64,000 nt of DNA from Oscillospiraceae bacterium (GTDB lineage: Bacteria; Bacillota; Clostridia; Oscillospirales; Ruminococcaceae): positions 1-64,000 of the forward strand of contig SFFD01000004.1 in assembly GCA_004556975.1 (NCBI GenBank), read 5' to 3'. The notes beneath the pieces were generated by a model. It was given only the letters and a program-made list of their open reading frames with translations. It was not told the origin of the DNA and ran no database searches. Shown piece by piece: positions 25,815 through 34,340 of this stretch (positions are counted from its first letter, which is position 1; each line of letters opens with the position of its first letter). Made by a program: the position numbers and the translations under genes.

Positions 25815-27254
25815 TCAATTAAATACAAGGGTCTTTACAACAACAGGAAGGACTCTTCCGTGCATAAGCGGTTCGCCGATATCGATATAGTCGCCCTGAC
25901 CCGCTTTTACGGAGTCAATGCAGATGATATCTTTGCTTCTGTTGAGCTTAACCATCATATTCTGTCCAAGGCTCTTGCCCATATCTTCTTCAATGATGAC
26001 AATAAGAGGATGTTTGGACTCAATAATAGGCTTCATACCTGCAATAATAATGTCGGCATAACGCTCGATTTCCTTGAACAGCGGGCACTTAACGCCTTTA
26101 AGAGAAAGTGCAACAAGCTCCTGACCTTCGTCGGGGTCGTTATACCAATCCAGCATCGGAGCAAGTCTTTTCGCAAATTCTTCCGGAGAAAGCTGTTCTT
26201 CCTCTTCGGCAGGCTTGATAACCGGAATTGTCTTCATCGGGAAGTCGTTGGTGTCGGAAAACGCTATTGTGGAGCCGGAAATTTCCATAGTCTGGGTGCC
26301 CGCTCCGATAACAGTTGCACGAATGGTTTCCGCCGGTTCAACTATCCGGTCTTTGAAGGGTTCAAACACTTCGTTGATTGCTCTTGCAAGCACTATGCCG
26401 ATATCGCTGTACGGAAAATCTCCTGCACCCTCATAAGGATGATAAATAAGGTTGCCTACGCCGCCGGAGAAAGTTACATACTGAATATCTTCGATGTTTC
26501 TAAGAGGATGGTCGGTGGTCATTATCGCAAGATCATCCTCGTCAAACTTTTTGAATCCGAGAGTGGTTGCAAGAACCTGTGCCATGAGCACGCAGGCCTT
26601 ATAAATCTCTTTGTACTCAAGCTTTTGACCGACTTTAATGTTGATATTGTGTTTCGCGCACAGCTTTCCGAGGTGGTCGGATATGTAAAGAACCTTTCCG
26701 TCTTTATCAAGCTTGATAAGGCGTCCGCCTATATCAAAGCACCCGGTATCAACAGGTCTGTTCTCTTTGAAAACAGCAATATTGGAAGTACCGCCGCCGA
26801 TATCGACGTTGGCCATAACAACATGGCGCTTAAGAGACATGGAGCTGGTGCCTGCGCCGCGGCCGGCAATAACGCCTTCAAGGTCGTTGCCCGCGGTGGC
26901 AACAACGAAGTCGCCGGCCATACCGGACATGAAATGAAGAACGCTGCGGGCGTTTTCTTTTCTTGCGGTTTCGCCGGTAATGATAACCGCACCGGTATCA
27001 ATATCCTCCGGTTTGAAGCCGGATTTTTTGTATTCGTCAACAATTATGTCGTGAACCGCTTTTTCATCAATGGTTCTTTCATCGCAAAGAGGAGTTATGT
27101 ATATGGAGCTTTCATAAACAATCTCTTTGTTTGTAATTTCTATGCGGGGCACCATATATTCGCCGGAAGTGTTTTCAATGGTGAATCTGCTGAATATCAC
27201 CTGGGTAGTGGAAGTACCGATATCAATACCTACGCTCAATATCTTTTCTTTCAT
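25815..27254 (-). CDS. eutA: Ethanolamine ammonia-lyase reactivating factor EutA
   Basis: ATP-dependent chaperone that exchanges damaged cobalamin bound to EutBC. The 479-residue actin-like protein has the phosphate-1 motif SVGIDIGTSTTQVIFSRF at the N-terminus, VDIGGGTSNIAVFKENRPVDTGCFDIGG for phosphate-2, and TFSGGVGNLIY. I choose the ATG at 27254, nine bases after GGGAG; a GTG six bases upstream lies too close to that site. The gap of about 150 bases to eutB has no gene or clear promoter. Confidence 0.97.
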   Translation of the reverse strand: MKEKILSVGIDIGTSTTQVIFSRFTIENTSGEYMVPRIEITNKEIVYESSIYITPLCDERTIDEKAVHDIIVDEYKKSGFKPEDIDTGAVIITGETARKENARSVLHFMSGMAGDFVVATAGNDLEGVIAGRGAGTSSMSLKRHVVMANVDIGGGTSNIAVFKENRPVDTGCFDIGGRLIKLDKDGKVLYISDHLGKLCAKHNINIKVGQKLEYKEIYKACVLMAQVLATTLGFKKFDEDDLAIMTTDHPLRNIEDIQYVTFSGGVGNLIYHPYEGAGDFPYSDIGIVLARAINEVFEPFKDRIVEPAETIRATVIGAGTQTMEISGSTIAFSDTNDFPMKTIPVIKPAEEEEQLSPEEFAKRLAPMLDWYNDPDEGQELVALSLKGVKCPLFKEIERYADIIIAGMKPIIESKHPLIVIIEEDMGKSLGQNMMVKLNRSKDIICIDSVKAGQGDYIDIGEPLMHGRVLPVVVKTLVFN

Positions 27255-27309
27255 GTGCACTGTCTCCCTATGTTTATTTTCACTCGCCTTAAATATGCTT
27301 AATTGTAAC

Positions 27310-27783
27310 TCAATAATCGGTCAGGTCAATGTTCTGAATAAGCTCAACAAGCTCCTCTATTCCCTGTCCTGTATATGCGCTTGTTTCAACTATCTTTCTC
27401 GCTCCTGAAAGCTTTAGAAAGTTGCGCGCAACCTCAATTTCTTCTTCTGTTTTACCGTCAATTTTGGTCACTACGCCGATTGTCGGTTTTGCAAAAGTCA
27501 TGTTAAATGCAACGGGCAGCCTGCCCATTGTATTGCCCGCGTCGTGTGCAAGGACGATTATGTCGGCATCGCACGCGGCGGTTATGCAGGCCCGCCAAAG
27601 TCCGCTTTGGTCTATGTACTCCCCGGGAGTGTCTATCGCATCGTCATAGTGAATTATTTCCTGGGTTTTGTGATAACGCAGTTCCTCTTTATGTATTGCC
27701 TGAAGAAGCGTCGTCTTTCCGCATTCGGAACGGCCCATAAGTATAATCTTCCGGGTTTTTTTGTTGTCTGCCTCCGGCATCAT
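27310..27783 (-). CDS. eutP: EutP/PduV family small GTPase-like protein
   Basis: A 157-residue Ras-like protein with P-loop GRSECGKTTLLQAI near residue 18, a G3-like DTPGEYID and a G4-like VVTKIDGK. EutP and PduV associate with shells; EutP has also been reported to have acetate kinase activity. The ATG overlaps the eutS stop by one base, so it is translationally coupled. A clear paralogue lies in the satellite locus at 35175. Confidence 0.93.
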   Translation of the reverse strand: MMPEADNKKTRKIILMGRSECGKTTLLQAIHKEELRYHKTQEIIHYDDAIDTPGEYIDQSGLWRACITAACDADIIVLAHDAGNTMGRLPVAFNMTFAKPTIGVVTKIDGKTEEEIEVARNFLKLSGARKIVETSAYTGQGIEELVELIQNIDLTDY

Positions 27784-28142
27784 CAAGTCCTCGTGATGTT
27801 TACTGTAGTGTAATTCATATCATTGAACCGGTCAATAACTGCTGCAAGTGCAGAATCAACTGCACCGATTTCGCCGACGAATACCACCGCACCGGAAAAT
27901 CTGTCCACAAAGCCGAGTTTGACTCTTGCAGCTTTGGTGCAAATATCTGCTGCGATTATTGCACTTTCGGCCGGCGTTATGGTAATGATTCCGATTGCTT
28001 CCGTGAATTCGTCCGTAAGACCGAGCTTTTTATAGATCATTCTGTCCGGTTTGGATATTCTATGCGCCAGAGTGAGCTGCTTGCCAGGAACGTACTCTTG
28101 TATCGATCTTGGCGGTAAAGTCATTTCATTAGCTAACGCCAT
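27783..28142 (-). CDS. eutS: Shell protein EutS (circularly permuted BMC-H)
   Basis: First gene of the main operon, 119 residues. The permuted BMC pattern is clear: IQEYVPGKQLTLAHRI at the N-terminus, GIITITPAESAIIAADICTKAARVKLGFVDRFSGAVVFVGEIGAVDSALAAV, and the C-terminal strand YTTVNITRT. PduU/EutS hexamers have a barrel plugging the pore and a bent form. It starts about 65 bases after a well-formed promoter. Confidence 0.95.
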   Translation of the reverse strand: MALANEMTLPPRSIQEYVPGKQLTLAHRISKPDRMIYKKLGLTDEFTEAIGIITITPAESAIIAADICTKAARVKLGFVDRFSGAVVFVGEIGAVDSALAAVIDRFNDMNYTTVNITRT

Positions 28143-28205
28143 ATTTTTTCCTCCCGTATATCATTTGGAAATTTGCGCGCACTTCGCCCAAACTCCATTT
28201 CTACA

Positions 28206-28242
28206 CAGGTACTATTATATATTACCTGAACAAATTTGTAAA
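28206..28242 (-). promoter_or_regulatory. Promoter and candidate operator of the eut operon
   Basis: On the minus strand TTTACA (28237-28242) and TATAAT (28214-28219) are 17 bases apart. The -10 is enclosed by an inverted repeat CAGGTA-N11-TACCTG (28206-28211 and 28223-28228), well placed for a repressor or for an RNA hairpin at the very 5' end. No ANTAR-type twin hairpins, which EutV uses in other Firmicutes, can be recognised in the 65-base leader. Confidence 0.65.
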
Positions 28243-28802
28243 GTGCATTAAGTGAAAAATAATTATTATCCTGCAAATATTTTTTTGTTTTAGATATTGA
28301 CATTTTATCACGCTAAAGTGAAATTATCATTCTTTGAGCACGGTCAAGCTTATGTTTGAGCACCGAATAAAATTTGTAAACTTTTTGTGAATTTTTTGAG
28401 CACCGCACAAATTTCTGCAAATATTTATTCAAAAAAAGAGCCTTGCGGCCCTTTTTTTCTGTTATGTGAGCACCGATGCGCGAGCATCAATAAATACGTC
28501 CATTATTATCATATATATTTAGCTGATTTCTTTCGGCGCTTATGTATTTTTTGATTTTACGGTTCCCAATGCCGCAGTATTCGCATTATTGTCGTTTTCT
28601 CATCAGATATTTATGACGCAGCAAATCCTATAATAAAGCAAAGTCGTATTTCTCTGTTCCGAAAACAAAAAATGATTGCTGTACTTCATTTTTACGGCAG
28701 AGATGCCTGTTTGTATCGGCTGAAAGCAAAAGCGGTGCTCGTTTTGATTTCAATTTTTATATTTAAAATCAGCTTTTTGTTTTGCAGGTTTTCCTGCAGA
28801 GC
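28243..28802. other. 560-bp AT-rich non-coding gap upstream of the eut promoter
   Basis: No open frame or ribosome site is convincing here. Four TGAGCAC heptamers lie at 28335, 28357, 28397 and 28467. A near-perfect A/T-flanked hairpin lies at 28431-28458. Between 28460 and 28800 I see nothing that explains 340 bases; no cobalamin-riboswitch core (no GCCACTG box or B12 box) was found on either strand, but an sRNA cannot be excluded. Confidence 0.6.
28431..28460. terminator. Bidirectional terminator-like hairpin
   Basis: AAAAAAAGAGCC pairs with GGCCCTTTTTTT around TTGC, with one mismatch. It could close transcripts from the 29-kb minus-strand gene or from the plus strand. Confidence 0.55.
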
Positions 28803-29351
28803 TTAAAACGCAAACTCAACGTTTTTTATGTGCTCAATGCAATAATTAAAGTATTTCTGATAAAGCTCTTCGCCCGTTTTTTCAGCTTTTTCGTCCTCCG
28901 GCCGGCGAACGACGCCTGCAAAAACCTTTCCTATTCCGATATATCTTCCGTCGCCGCTGCGCTTGCAGAGAAGATACATTGAAAACGCCCCGGAACGCGA
29001 AATGGATTCATAAAGACCGATGTTGCGGCGACGAATTTCATCAAAGAACTCGTTCTGCGCAGAGCGCGCAATGAAATGGTTCGGCATAAATGTATCAAGC
29101 ACGCGATCTGTTGTAAAAGCAAAAAGAATGCTGCGGTTTCTTGCTTCGAAATCAGAAGCGCTGTTCTTTTCAAAAGCAAAGCCGCCTTCGCTTAAAAGCG
29201 CATCTGCAAAAGCTTTTCCTATGTCATGGGCTTTTTCAAGATTTCCGTTATCTCTCTCGTGGGCATAAAGGCGTGCTTCGGCATCGCTTTCGTCCACTTT
29301 TATCTTTGCCGTTCCCACAATTTTCATATCGCTGTCATCTGTACCGTACAC
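28803..29351 (-). CDS. Conserved-looking cytosolic protein, function unknown
   Basis: A 182-residue protein without signal peptide or membrane segment. Visible stretches are FADALLSEGGFAFEKNSASD, NRSILFAFTTDRVLDTF, and SGAFSMYLLCKRSGDGRYIGIGKVFAGVV, an alternating helix and strand pattern; I recognise no motif. The start is set at the GTG at 29351, seven bases after AAGGGAGG, rather than upstream codons without a ribosome site. It follows the PHP gene by 77 bases on the same strand, so they may be co-transcribed. Confidence 0.6.
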   Translation of the reverse strand: MYGTDDSDMKIVGTAKIKVDESDAEARLYAHERDNGNLEKAHDIGKAFADALLSEGGFAFEKNSASDFEARNRSILFAFTTDRVLDTFMPNHFIARSAQNEFFDEIRRRNIGLYESISRSGAFSMYLLCKRSGDGRYIGIGKVFAGVVRRPEDEKAEKTGEELYQKYFNYCIEHIKNVEFAF

Positions 29352-29428
29352 GTTTCCGCCTCCCTTATTTCTAAAAAGCAAAACGGGACACGGCGTTCGC
29401 CAAACCGGCAAATCCCGCATCCCGAAAA

Positions 29429-30253
29429 TTATTTATTAAGCTCGTTTCTTACCTCTATAAGTGCTTCAAGCGCTTCTTCGGGCATTGTGCAAGTTCCGAG
29501 GGGATGCGGAACACTGCTGTAAAAACCGTGATAGTCGCTTCCGCCGGTGGGAACAAGCCAGTATTGCTTTATTATTTTTTCAATTTCTTCCCTGTCGCTG
29601 TCGCTGTTGCGCGGATGAGAAAGCTCTATTGCCTGGATTTTTCCGTCCCTTGCAAGCTCCCATGCGAGGTCAAGGGAATCATAATGACCCGGGTGCGCAA
29701 GGCAGGCAACGCCGCCCGCGTTTTTAATTATATCAGCCACGTCGCGCGTATCCGGATATTCCATAACATAAGGAATATCTCTAAATATTGTATATAGGTC
29801 GGAAAACACGGCATATGTATATCCGCGGTCCATAAGTGCGCGTATGATATGCTGACGGTATATGCAGGTAGAGCCCGCTGCAGCCTTTACAACGTCATCA
29901 TAAGTTATTGGGTAGCGCTTTGCGACCTCTTCAACAACCGGAATAATGGCGCTGTTGCGTTCTTTAAGGGTTGCTGCAGTCAGCTTTTCAAGTTTTTCAA
30001 ACTTGCGCGGCATATAGCAAAGTATATGCGCAAGACGCCCTCTTTCATGATCAAGGGTTGTTATTTCAAGACCGGGAATCACACGCAGCCCCTTGCGTTT
30101 TCCGAGGTTGACCGCGCGTTCTACGCCGGCCATTGTGTCATGGTCGGTAAGGGAAATGAATTCAAGGCCCGCCTGTATGGCATATTCCACAACCTGATCC
30201 ACCGGAGTTGAACCGTCGGACATAGTGCTGTGGCAATGAAGATCGCCTGCCAT
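29429..30253 (-). CDS. PHP domain phosphoesterase (RNase AM/TrpH-like)
   Basis: Metal-dependent phosphoesterase of the polymerase-and-histidinol-phosphatase family, 274 residues. The four PHP motifs are visible: GDLHCHSTMSDGS, ISLTDHDTMAGV, PGLEITT, CLAHPGHYDSLD, and a late GGSDYHG. The YciV/TrpH subgroup to which it is closest includes 5'-3' exonucleases and nucleotide 3',5'-bisphosphatases. The start ATG follows AAGGGGGT. Substrate cannot be read from sequence. Confidence 0.88.
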   Translation of the reverse strand: MAGDLHCHSTMSDGSTPVDQVVEYAIQAGLEFISLTDHDTMAGVERAVNLGKRKGLRVIPGLEITTLDHERGRLAHILCYMPRKFEKLEKLTAATLKERNSAIIPVVEEVAKRYPITYDDVVKAAAGSTCIYRQHIIRALMDRGYTYAVFSDLYTIFRDIPYVMEYPDTRDVADIIKNAGGVACLAHPGHYDSLDLAWELARDGKIQAIELSHPRNSDSDREEIEKIIKQYWLVPTGGSDYHGFYSSVPHPLGTCTMPEEALEALIEVRNELNK

Positions 30254-30373
30254 TTTTCAATACCCCCTTTGTACCCATGATTATATGGTAATTATACACC
30301 CCCCGGCCTTAATATTCAAGTGCGGCATAAGAAAAAAATTTTTTCTGCCAAAGAAAAATTTTTTTGAATTGTG

Positions 30374-30402
30374 TTGACAAAATGTAAAACCGTTGCTATA
30401 AT
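30374..30402 (+). promoter_or_regulatory. Promoter of tRNA-Gly
   Basis: TTGACA (30374-30379), a 17-base spacer and TATAAT (30397-30402): an exact consensus promoter 20 bases before the tRNA gene. Confidence 0.9.
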
Positions 30403-30422
30403 ATCAAGCGGACTTAAAAGAT

Positions 30423-30498
30423 GCGGGTTTAGCTCATCTGGCAGAGCGCGACCTTGCCAAGGTCGAGGTAGCGAGTTCAAGCCTCGTAACCCGCTCCA
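30423..30498 (+). tRNA. tRNA-Gly (anticodon GCC)
   Basis: 76-base cloverleaf with acceptor arm GCGGGTT/AACCCGC, encoded CCA end, T-loop GTTCAAG and an anticodon loop TTGCCAA flanked by ACC/GGT. The anticodon GCC reads GGC and GGT codons. It has its own promoter and terminator. Confidence 0.97.
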
Positions 30499-30504
30499 AA
30501 TAAA

Positions 30505-30536
30505 AGCACTTCGGTTTTACTGAAGTGCTTTTTTCT
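30505..30536 (+). terminator. Terminator after tRNA-Gly
   Basis: AGCACTTC and GAAGTGCT form a stem with a 9-base loop, followed by TTTTTTC. Confidence 0.9.
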
Positions 30537-30620
30537 TTATCTATTCAAAACAGCAAAAACGGTCGAGAGTTTTATTTTGCCGAAGTGCTAAAATATTCCT
30601 TGCGTGAAAGGAGTGAAAGC

Positions 30621-31566
30621 GTGAAGGAACAGATTTTGGCAGTACAGCGTATGCAGGATTATATTGAAGCGAACCTTGATTCGGATATAACGCTCTCTAA
30701 TCTTGCAAAGGCTTCTCTTTTTTCTCCGTGGTATTCCTACCGCATTTTTAAGGAGTACACCTCCCTCACCCCTGCGGATTATGTTACACAAAAGCGATAA
30801 ACTAATATCATTTATAGACACCTCCCTCACCCCTGCGGATTATGTGCGGCGGCTGCGGCTTTCACGTTCCGCAATCCGGCTTAAAAACAGCGGCTGCCGC
30901 ATTATCGACGCTGCTTTTGAACTTGGATTCGGCAGCGTTGACGGCTACATACGGGCATTTTCCCGGGAATTCGGCACAACGCCGGGCGAATACGCCAAAA
31001 ATCTCGTTCCCATCACGCTTTTCGTTCCCTACGGCGCAAAATTCAGAGCACTGAGAAAGGATTCGACAAATATGAGCAGCATTAAAAGCGTATTTATTCA
31101 GGTTATCCGTAAACCGGCAAGAAAAGTTATTATAAAGCGCGGCGTAAGCGCCGACGAATATTTTTCCTATTGCGAGGAAGTGGGATGCGATGTCTGGGGC
31201 ACCCTGCTCAGCATGGATTCTCTTTGCGGAGAGCCGGTTTGCCTTTGGCTTCCGGCGCAGTACAGAAAACCGGGGACTTCCGAATATGTTCAGGGCGTGG
31301 AAGCTGCCGAGGATTACAGCGGAAACGTTCCGGAGGGATTTGACATAATCAGTCTGCCTGCCGCGGAATACCTTATGTTCCAAGGCGAACCTTTTGCAGA
31401 GGAGGATTACTGTGAGGCGATAGGCGCCGTGCAGAAGGCGGCAGACCGCTATCAACCTTCAGTCATCGGCTATGAATGGGACAAAGACAATCCCAAAATT
31501 CAGCTTGAGCCCCGCGGCGCACGCGGATATATCGAGCTTTGGCCCGTGAAAAGAATCGAGAAGTAA
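30621..31566 (+). pseudogene. AraC-family regulator with GyrI-like ligand domain, interrupted by a 61-bp insertion
   Basis: The gene begins at GTG 30621 after AAAGGAG and reads KEQILAVQRMQDYIEANLD, the first AraC helix-turn-helix, up to TSLTPADYV, then shifts out of frame and ends at 30800. The rest of the protein resumes from the second copy of the repeat: RRLRLSRSAIRLKNSGCRIID, second HTH, then TTPGEYAKNL and a GyrI-like effector domain (about 190 residues). The break is a 61-bp segment whose ends are a 28-bp direct repeat (30757-30784 and 30818-30845). Removing one repeat plus the 33-bp spacer restores a continuous 294-residue AraC-GyrI protein. It could be a mutation or a reversible switch. 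Confidence 0.85.
30757..30845 (+). repeat. 28-bp direct repeat with 33-bp spacer inside the AraC gene
   Basis: Copies at 30757-30784 and 30818-30845 are identical and begin ACACCTCCCTCACCCC. The unit length of 61 bp is not a multiple of three, so its presence frameshifts the gene. The spacer is AT-rich and unlike the flanking coding sequence. Confidence 0.9.
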
Positions 31567-31701
31567 TATTGCGCTCTGTGCTCCGCTCTGCGGAGCATTT
31601 TTCATATGCGCAAAATATTTTGCCGAAACATAGTGCAAATTTCGCTTCATTTTGGTATAATAAGTTTTACACAAATTTATTGGCAAGGGAGAGTATGCAG
31701 T

Positions 31702-32616
31702 ATGGCTTATCGTCCTTTGATAAAATGCGGCGGAAATGCCTTTTTTGTTCCGTCGGAAGCCGCCGAAGACCTTAAGCTTTGCACCGCGGCACAGCTTAGA
31801 GTTCTTTTGCTTGCGCTAAGCGGAAAATGTAAAACTCCTGAATCGGTTTCGCAGGAACTTGGCATTTCCTGTGAAGATGCAAAAGACCTTTTTGATTATT
31901 GGGTTACCCGCGGAATATTTGAAAACGATTCCGTTCAGAATGACTTGTCGGCGGTAAAAAAAGCTTCTGTTTTGACACAGGCTCCGCAGGAACGCCTTTC
32001 CATGCAGGACGTTCAGCGGCTTCAAAACGATGACGAAGGCGTTGCCTTCGTTTTAAAGGAAGCGGAACGCATTCTCGGCGGAACTTTCACTTCATATGAT
32101 ACCGCCACTTTGGCATGGCTGGTTTCCGGCGCGGGGCTTTCGCCGGAGGTACTTGTTACCGTAATAGAATATTGCAACTCCATTGGGCACGGAAAAATGC
32201 GCTATATTCAAAAGGTCGCCCTTGAATGGCTTGACGCCGGAATAACCTCCGTTGAAATGGCGGAGGAACGCATACGGGCGCTTACCGAAAAGACAAGCTG
32301 GGAAGGCAAGATAAAATCAGCGCTTGAAATTCACGACAGAAATCTTGTTCCAAAAGAAAAAGAATATTGTGAAAGCTGGCGCATGCTTGGGCTTTCGCCG
32401 GAGCTTGTGCGCGCGGCATACGAACGCTGTATAGAGCAAACGGGCAAACGCTCCTTTGCCTACATAAACAAAGTGCTTATAAATTGGAAAAAATCCGGAA
32501 TTACAAATCCTGATGAGGTCGCAGCAGAGAGCTGCAAAGCGAAAACTGCGGATAATCCTTCTTTTGATATTGATGATGTTGAACGCAAAATGCTGCTTGA
32601 GGTTCCCTCTTTTTAA
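31702..32616 (+). CDS. DnaD-domain replication protein
   Basis: Primosome component of Firmicutes that helps load the replicative helicase. The 304-residue protein has an N-terminal winged-helix-like part (LCTAAQLRVLLLALSGKCKTPESVSQELGISCEDAKDLFDYW) and two DnaB_2/DnaD C-terminal domains with the YxxxIxxW pattern (YIQKVALEWLDAGI, then YINKVLINWKKSGI). The start ATG at 31702 follows AAGGGAGAG. The helicase-loader gene lies directly downstream, supporting a joint role. Confidence 0.88.
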   Translation: MAYRPLIKCGGNAFFVPSEAAEDLKLCTAAQLRVLLLALSGKCKTPESVSQELGISCEDAKDLFDYWVTRGIFENDSVQNDLSAVKKASVLTQAPQERLSMQDVQRLQNDDEGVAFVLKEAERILGGTFTSYDTATLAWLVSGAGLSPEVLVTVIEYCNSIGHGKMRYIQKVALEWLDAGITSVEMAEERIRALTEKTSWEGKIKSALEIHDRNLVPKEKEYCESWRMLGLSPELVRAAYERCIEQTGKRSFAYINKVLINWKKSGITNPDEVAAESCKAKTADNPSFDIDDVERKMLLEVPSF

Positions 32617-32690
32617 GCGCGTTTTTGAACTATGCATATCGCACATTATTAAATTGTATTATTTAGATTATTTTTAAGGGAGGAATTTTT

Positions 32691-33668
32691 GTGCCGTATT
32701 CCCCTGAAATATATCAATCCGCCGCACTTTTGCTTGAAAAGCGCCGGGACGAAGCGGAACGCAGCGCCGAAAAGCGGCGTTCTGAAGTTTATTCTGCCGT
32801 TCCCGAAATAAGCGAAGCTGACGCCGAACTTTCAAAAGAGCTTTCCGGCCTTTCTTCCGCAATGCTGCGCAAAGGCGCCGACACCGTTTCCGTAACGAAT
32901 GAAATCCGCCTTTGCTGTGAGCGTATGAAAGCGCGCCGCGCCGAACTGCTTATAAAGAGCGGTTATCCCGCCGACTATCTTGAGCCCGCTTACACATGCC
33001 TTAAATGCAGCGACACCGGCCGCGTCGGCGGAGTGCTTTGCGAATGTTATAAAGAAATTTGCCGCGGTCTTGCCATGGAAGAGCTTAACAAAAGCTCCGG
33101 CGCATCTTTGTGTTCTTTCGATAATTTTTCTTTGGAATACTATGAGGACAACGGTGCTCAAGGCGCCGCAAATCCGCGGGTTATGATGACCGGAATCTAT
33201 AATTCCTGCCGCAACTATGCCGAAAATTTCGGCAAAGATTCGCCAAGCATACTTATGATGGGCAAAACGGGTCTTGGAAAAACGCATCTTTCCCTTTCAG
33301 TTGCAAAAACTGTTGTTGAGCACGGTTTCGGAGTAATTTATGTTCCAGCACAGCGTCTGTGCTCAAATCTTGAGCTTGAGCATTTTTCAAAAAACAGCAG
33401 CGATGAGTTTTATAACAAATATTCCGAATGTGATTTGCTCATTATAGACGACCTCGGCGCGGAATTTCCGACACAGTTTACTGCCGCTGCAATCGGCAAT
33501 CTTATTAACGAGCGGCTTTGCCGCAGCCTTTCCACAATAATCAGCACAAATCTCGGCGCAAACGAACTAAAGACAAAATATTCCGAAAGAACCGCAAGCC
33601 GCCTTTTAGGCGAATATAAAGCGATTATGTTCATAGGAAAAGATATTAGGTTTGCAAAAAACAATTAA
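32691..33668 (+). CDS. dnaC: DnaC/DnaI-like helicase loader ATPase
   Basis: AAA+ ATPase that loads the replicative helicase. In 325 residues, an N-terminal helical and zinc-binding-like region (CLKCSDTGRVGGVLCECY) is followed by the ATPase core with Walker A MMGKTGLGKTHLSLSVA, Walker B LLIIDDLGAE and sensor STIISTNL. The zinc-like cluster is typical of firmicute loaders. GTG start at 32691, preceded by AAGGGAGG. Pairs with the DnaD gene upstream. Confidence 0.92.
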   Translation: MPYSPEIYQSAALLLEKRRDEAERSAEKRRSEVYSAVPEISEADAELSKELSGLSSAMLRKGADTVSVTNEIRLCCERMKARRAELLIKSGYPADYLEPAYTCLKCSDTGRVGGVLCECYKEICRGLAMEELNKSSGASLCSFDNFSLEYYEDNGAQGAANPRVMMTGIYNSCRNYAENFGKDSPSILMMGKTGLGKTHLSLSVAKTVVEHGFGVIYVPAQRLCSNLELEHFSKNSSDEFYNKYSECDLLIIDDLGAEFPTQFTAAAIGNLINERLCRSLSTIISTNLGANELKTKYSERTASRLLGEYKAIMFIGKDIRFAKNN

Positions 33669-33684
33669 AGGAGATAGAGATATT

Positions 33685-34191
33685 ATGAAAGTACGTCCTG
33701 CAAAAAAATCCGATCTTTCTGACATAGTAAGCTGCGCAGAGCGCATAAAAAGCGAATATTTTCTTCGGCATGACATTCCTCAGTGGAACAACGGCTATCC
33801 TTCAAAAGAAGATTTTTCTGCGGATATTGAAGCCGGCCGCCTTTTTGTTATGTATCTAGGCGAAGCGCTTATAGGTTTTATCAGCGTCGGTATTGAGCAC
33901 GAGCCGACCTATGACTCCGTGGAAGGCGGCGCATGGAAAAGCCCGGAATCTTACGCCGTTGTTCACCGTTTCGGAATAAATCCCGACTGGCACGGAATGG
34001 GTATGGGCACTTCCCTTTTCGGCATTGTTCCCCGTATATGCGAAGCAAACGATATACACGCAATCCGTGCGGATACCCATGAAAAGAACGCCGCCATGAT
34101 AAGCTTTCTTGAAAAGAACGGCTTTGAAAGGGTCGGAATAATTCATCTTGCAAGCGGTGAGCCCAGGGTTGCTTTTGAAAAAATTCTGTAA
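33685..34191 (+). CDS. GNAT family N-acetyltransferase
   Basis: 168-residue acetyl-CoA-dependent acyltransferase. The fold is clear from MKVRPAKKSDLSDIVSCAERI, the acetyl-CoA loop HRFGINPDWHGMGMGTSLF (Q/RxxGxG/A equivalent) and the C-terminal NAAMISFLEKNGFERVGII. The substrate is unknown. ATG 33685 follows AAAGGAG. It begins 17 bases after the loader gene and may be co-transcribed. Confidence 0.88.
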   Translation: MKVRPAKKSDLSDIVSCAERIKSEYFLRHDIPQWNNGYPSKEDFSADIEAGRLFVMYLGEALIGFISVGIEHEPTYDSVEGGAWKSPESYAVVHRFGINPDWHGMGMGTSLFGIVPRICEANDIHAIRADTHEKNAAMISFLEKNGFERVGIIHLASGEPRVAFEKIL

Positions 34192-34229
34192 AGGCGCGCT
34201 CTGTTTTTACGCAGAAGTTCTTCACTGTG

Positions 34230-34258
34230 TTGACTATTTATAAAAACAGGCGTATAAT
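34230..34258 (+). promoter_or_regulatory. Promoter of the satellite eutS-eutS-eutP locus
   Basis: TTGACT (34230-34235) and TATAAT (34253-34258) with a 17-base spacer. The 80-base leader contains an inverted repeat CATTG-CTG-CAATG (34288-34300). Whether this hairpin is regulatory is unknown. Confidence 0.75.
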
Positions 34259-34340
34259 TATCCATGTCTTAAAATCGGTTTTTGCGGCATTGCTGCAATG
34301 TTCCGAAAAATCTCATTTCTAAAGAAAGGAATGGGTCTTT

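Noticed and set aside
25860..27302. 480-codon plus-strand frame opposite eutA
   Set aside because: Same reason: mirror of a clear actin-fold gene, no start signal.
28143..28207. ANTAR (EutV) twin hairpins in the eut leader
   Set aside because: The leader of about 65 bases has no pair of hexaloop hairpins with the A1/G4 pattern; one weak bulged stem only.
28243..28802. Cobalamin riboswitch upstream of the eut operon
   Set aside because: Neither the B12 box nor the GCCACTG core could be found on either strand.
30621..31566. Insertion sequence or transposase in the AraC gene
   Set aside because: The inserted 61 bp are too short and have no terminal inverted repeats; only direct repeats are seen.
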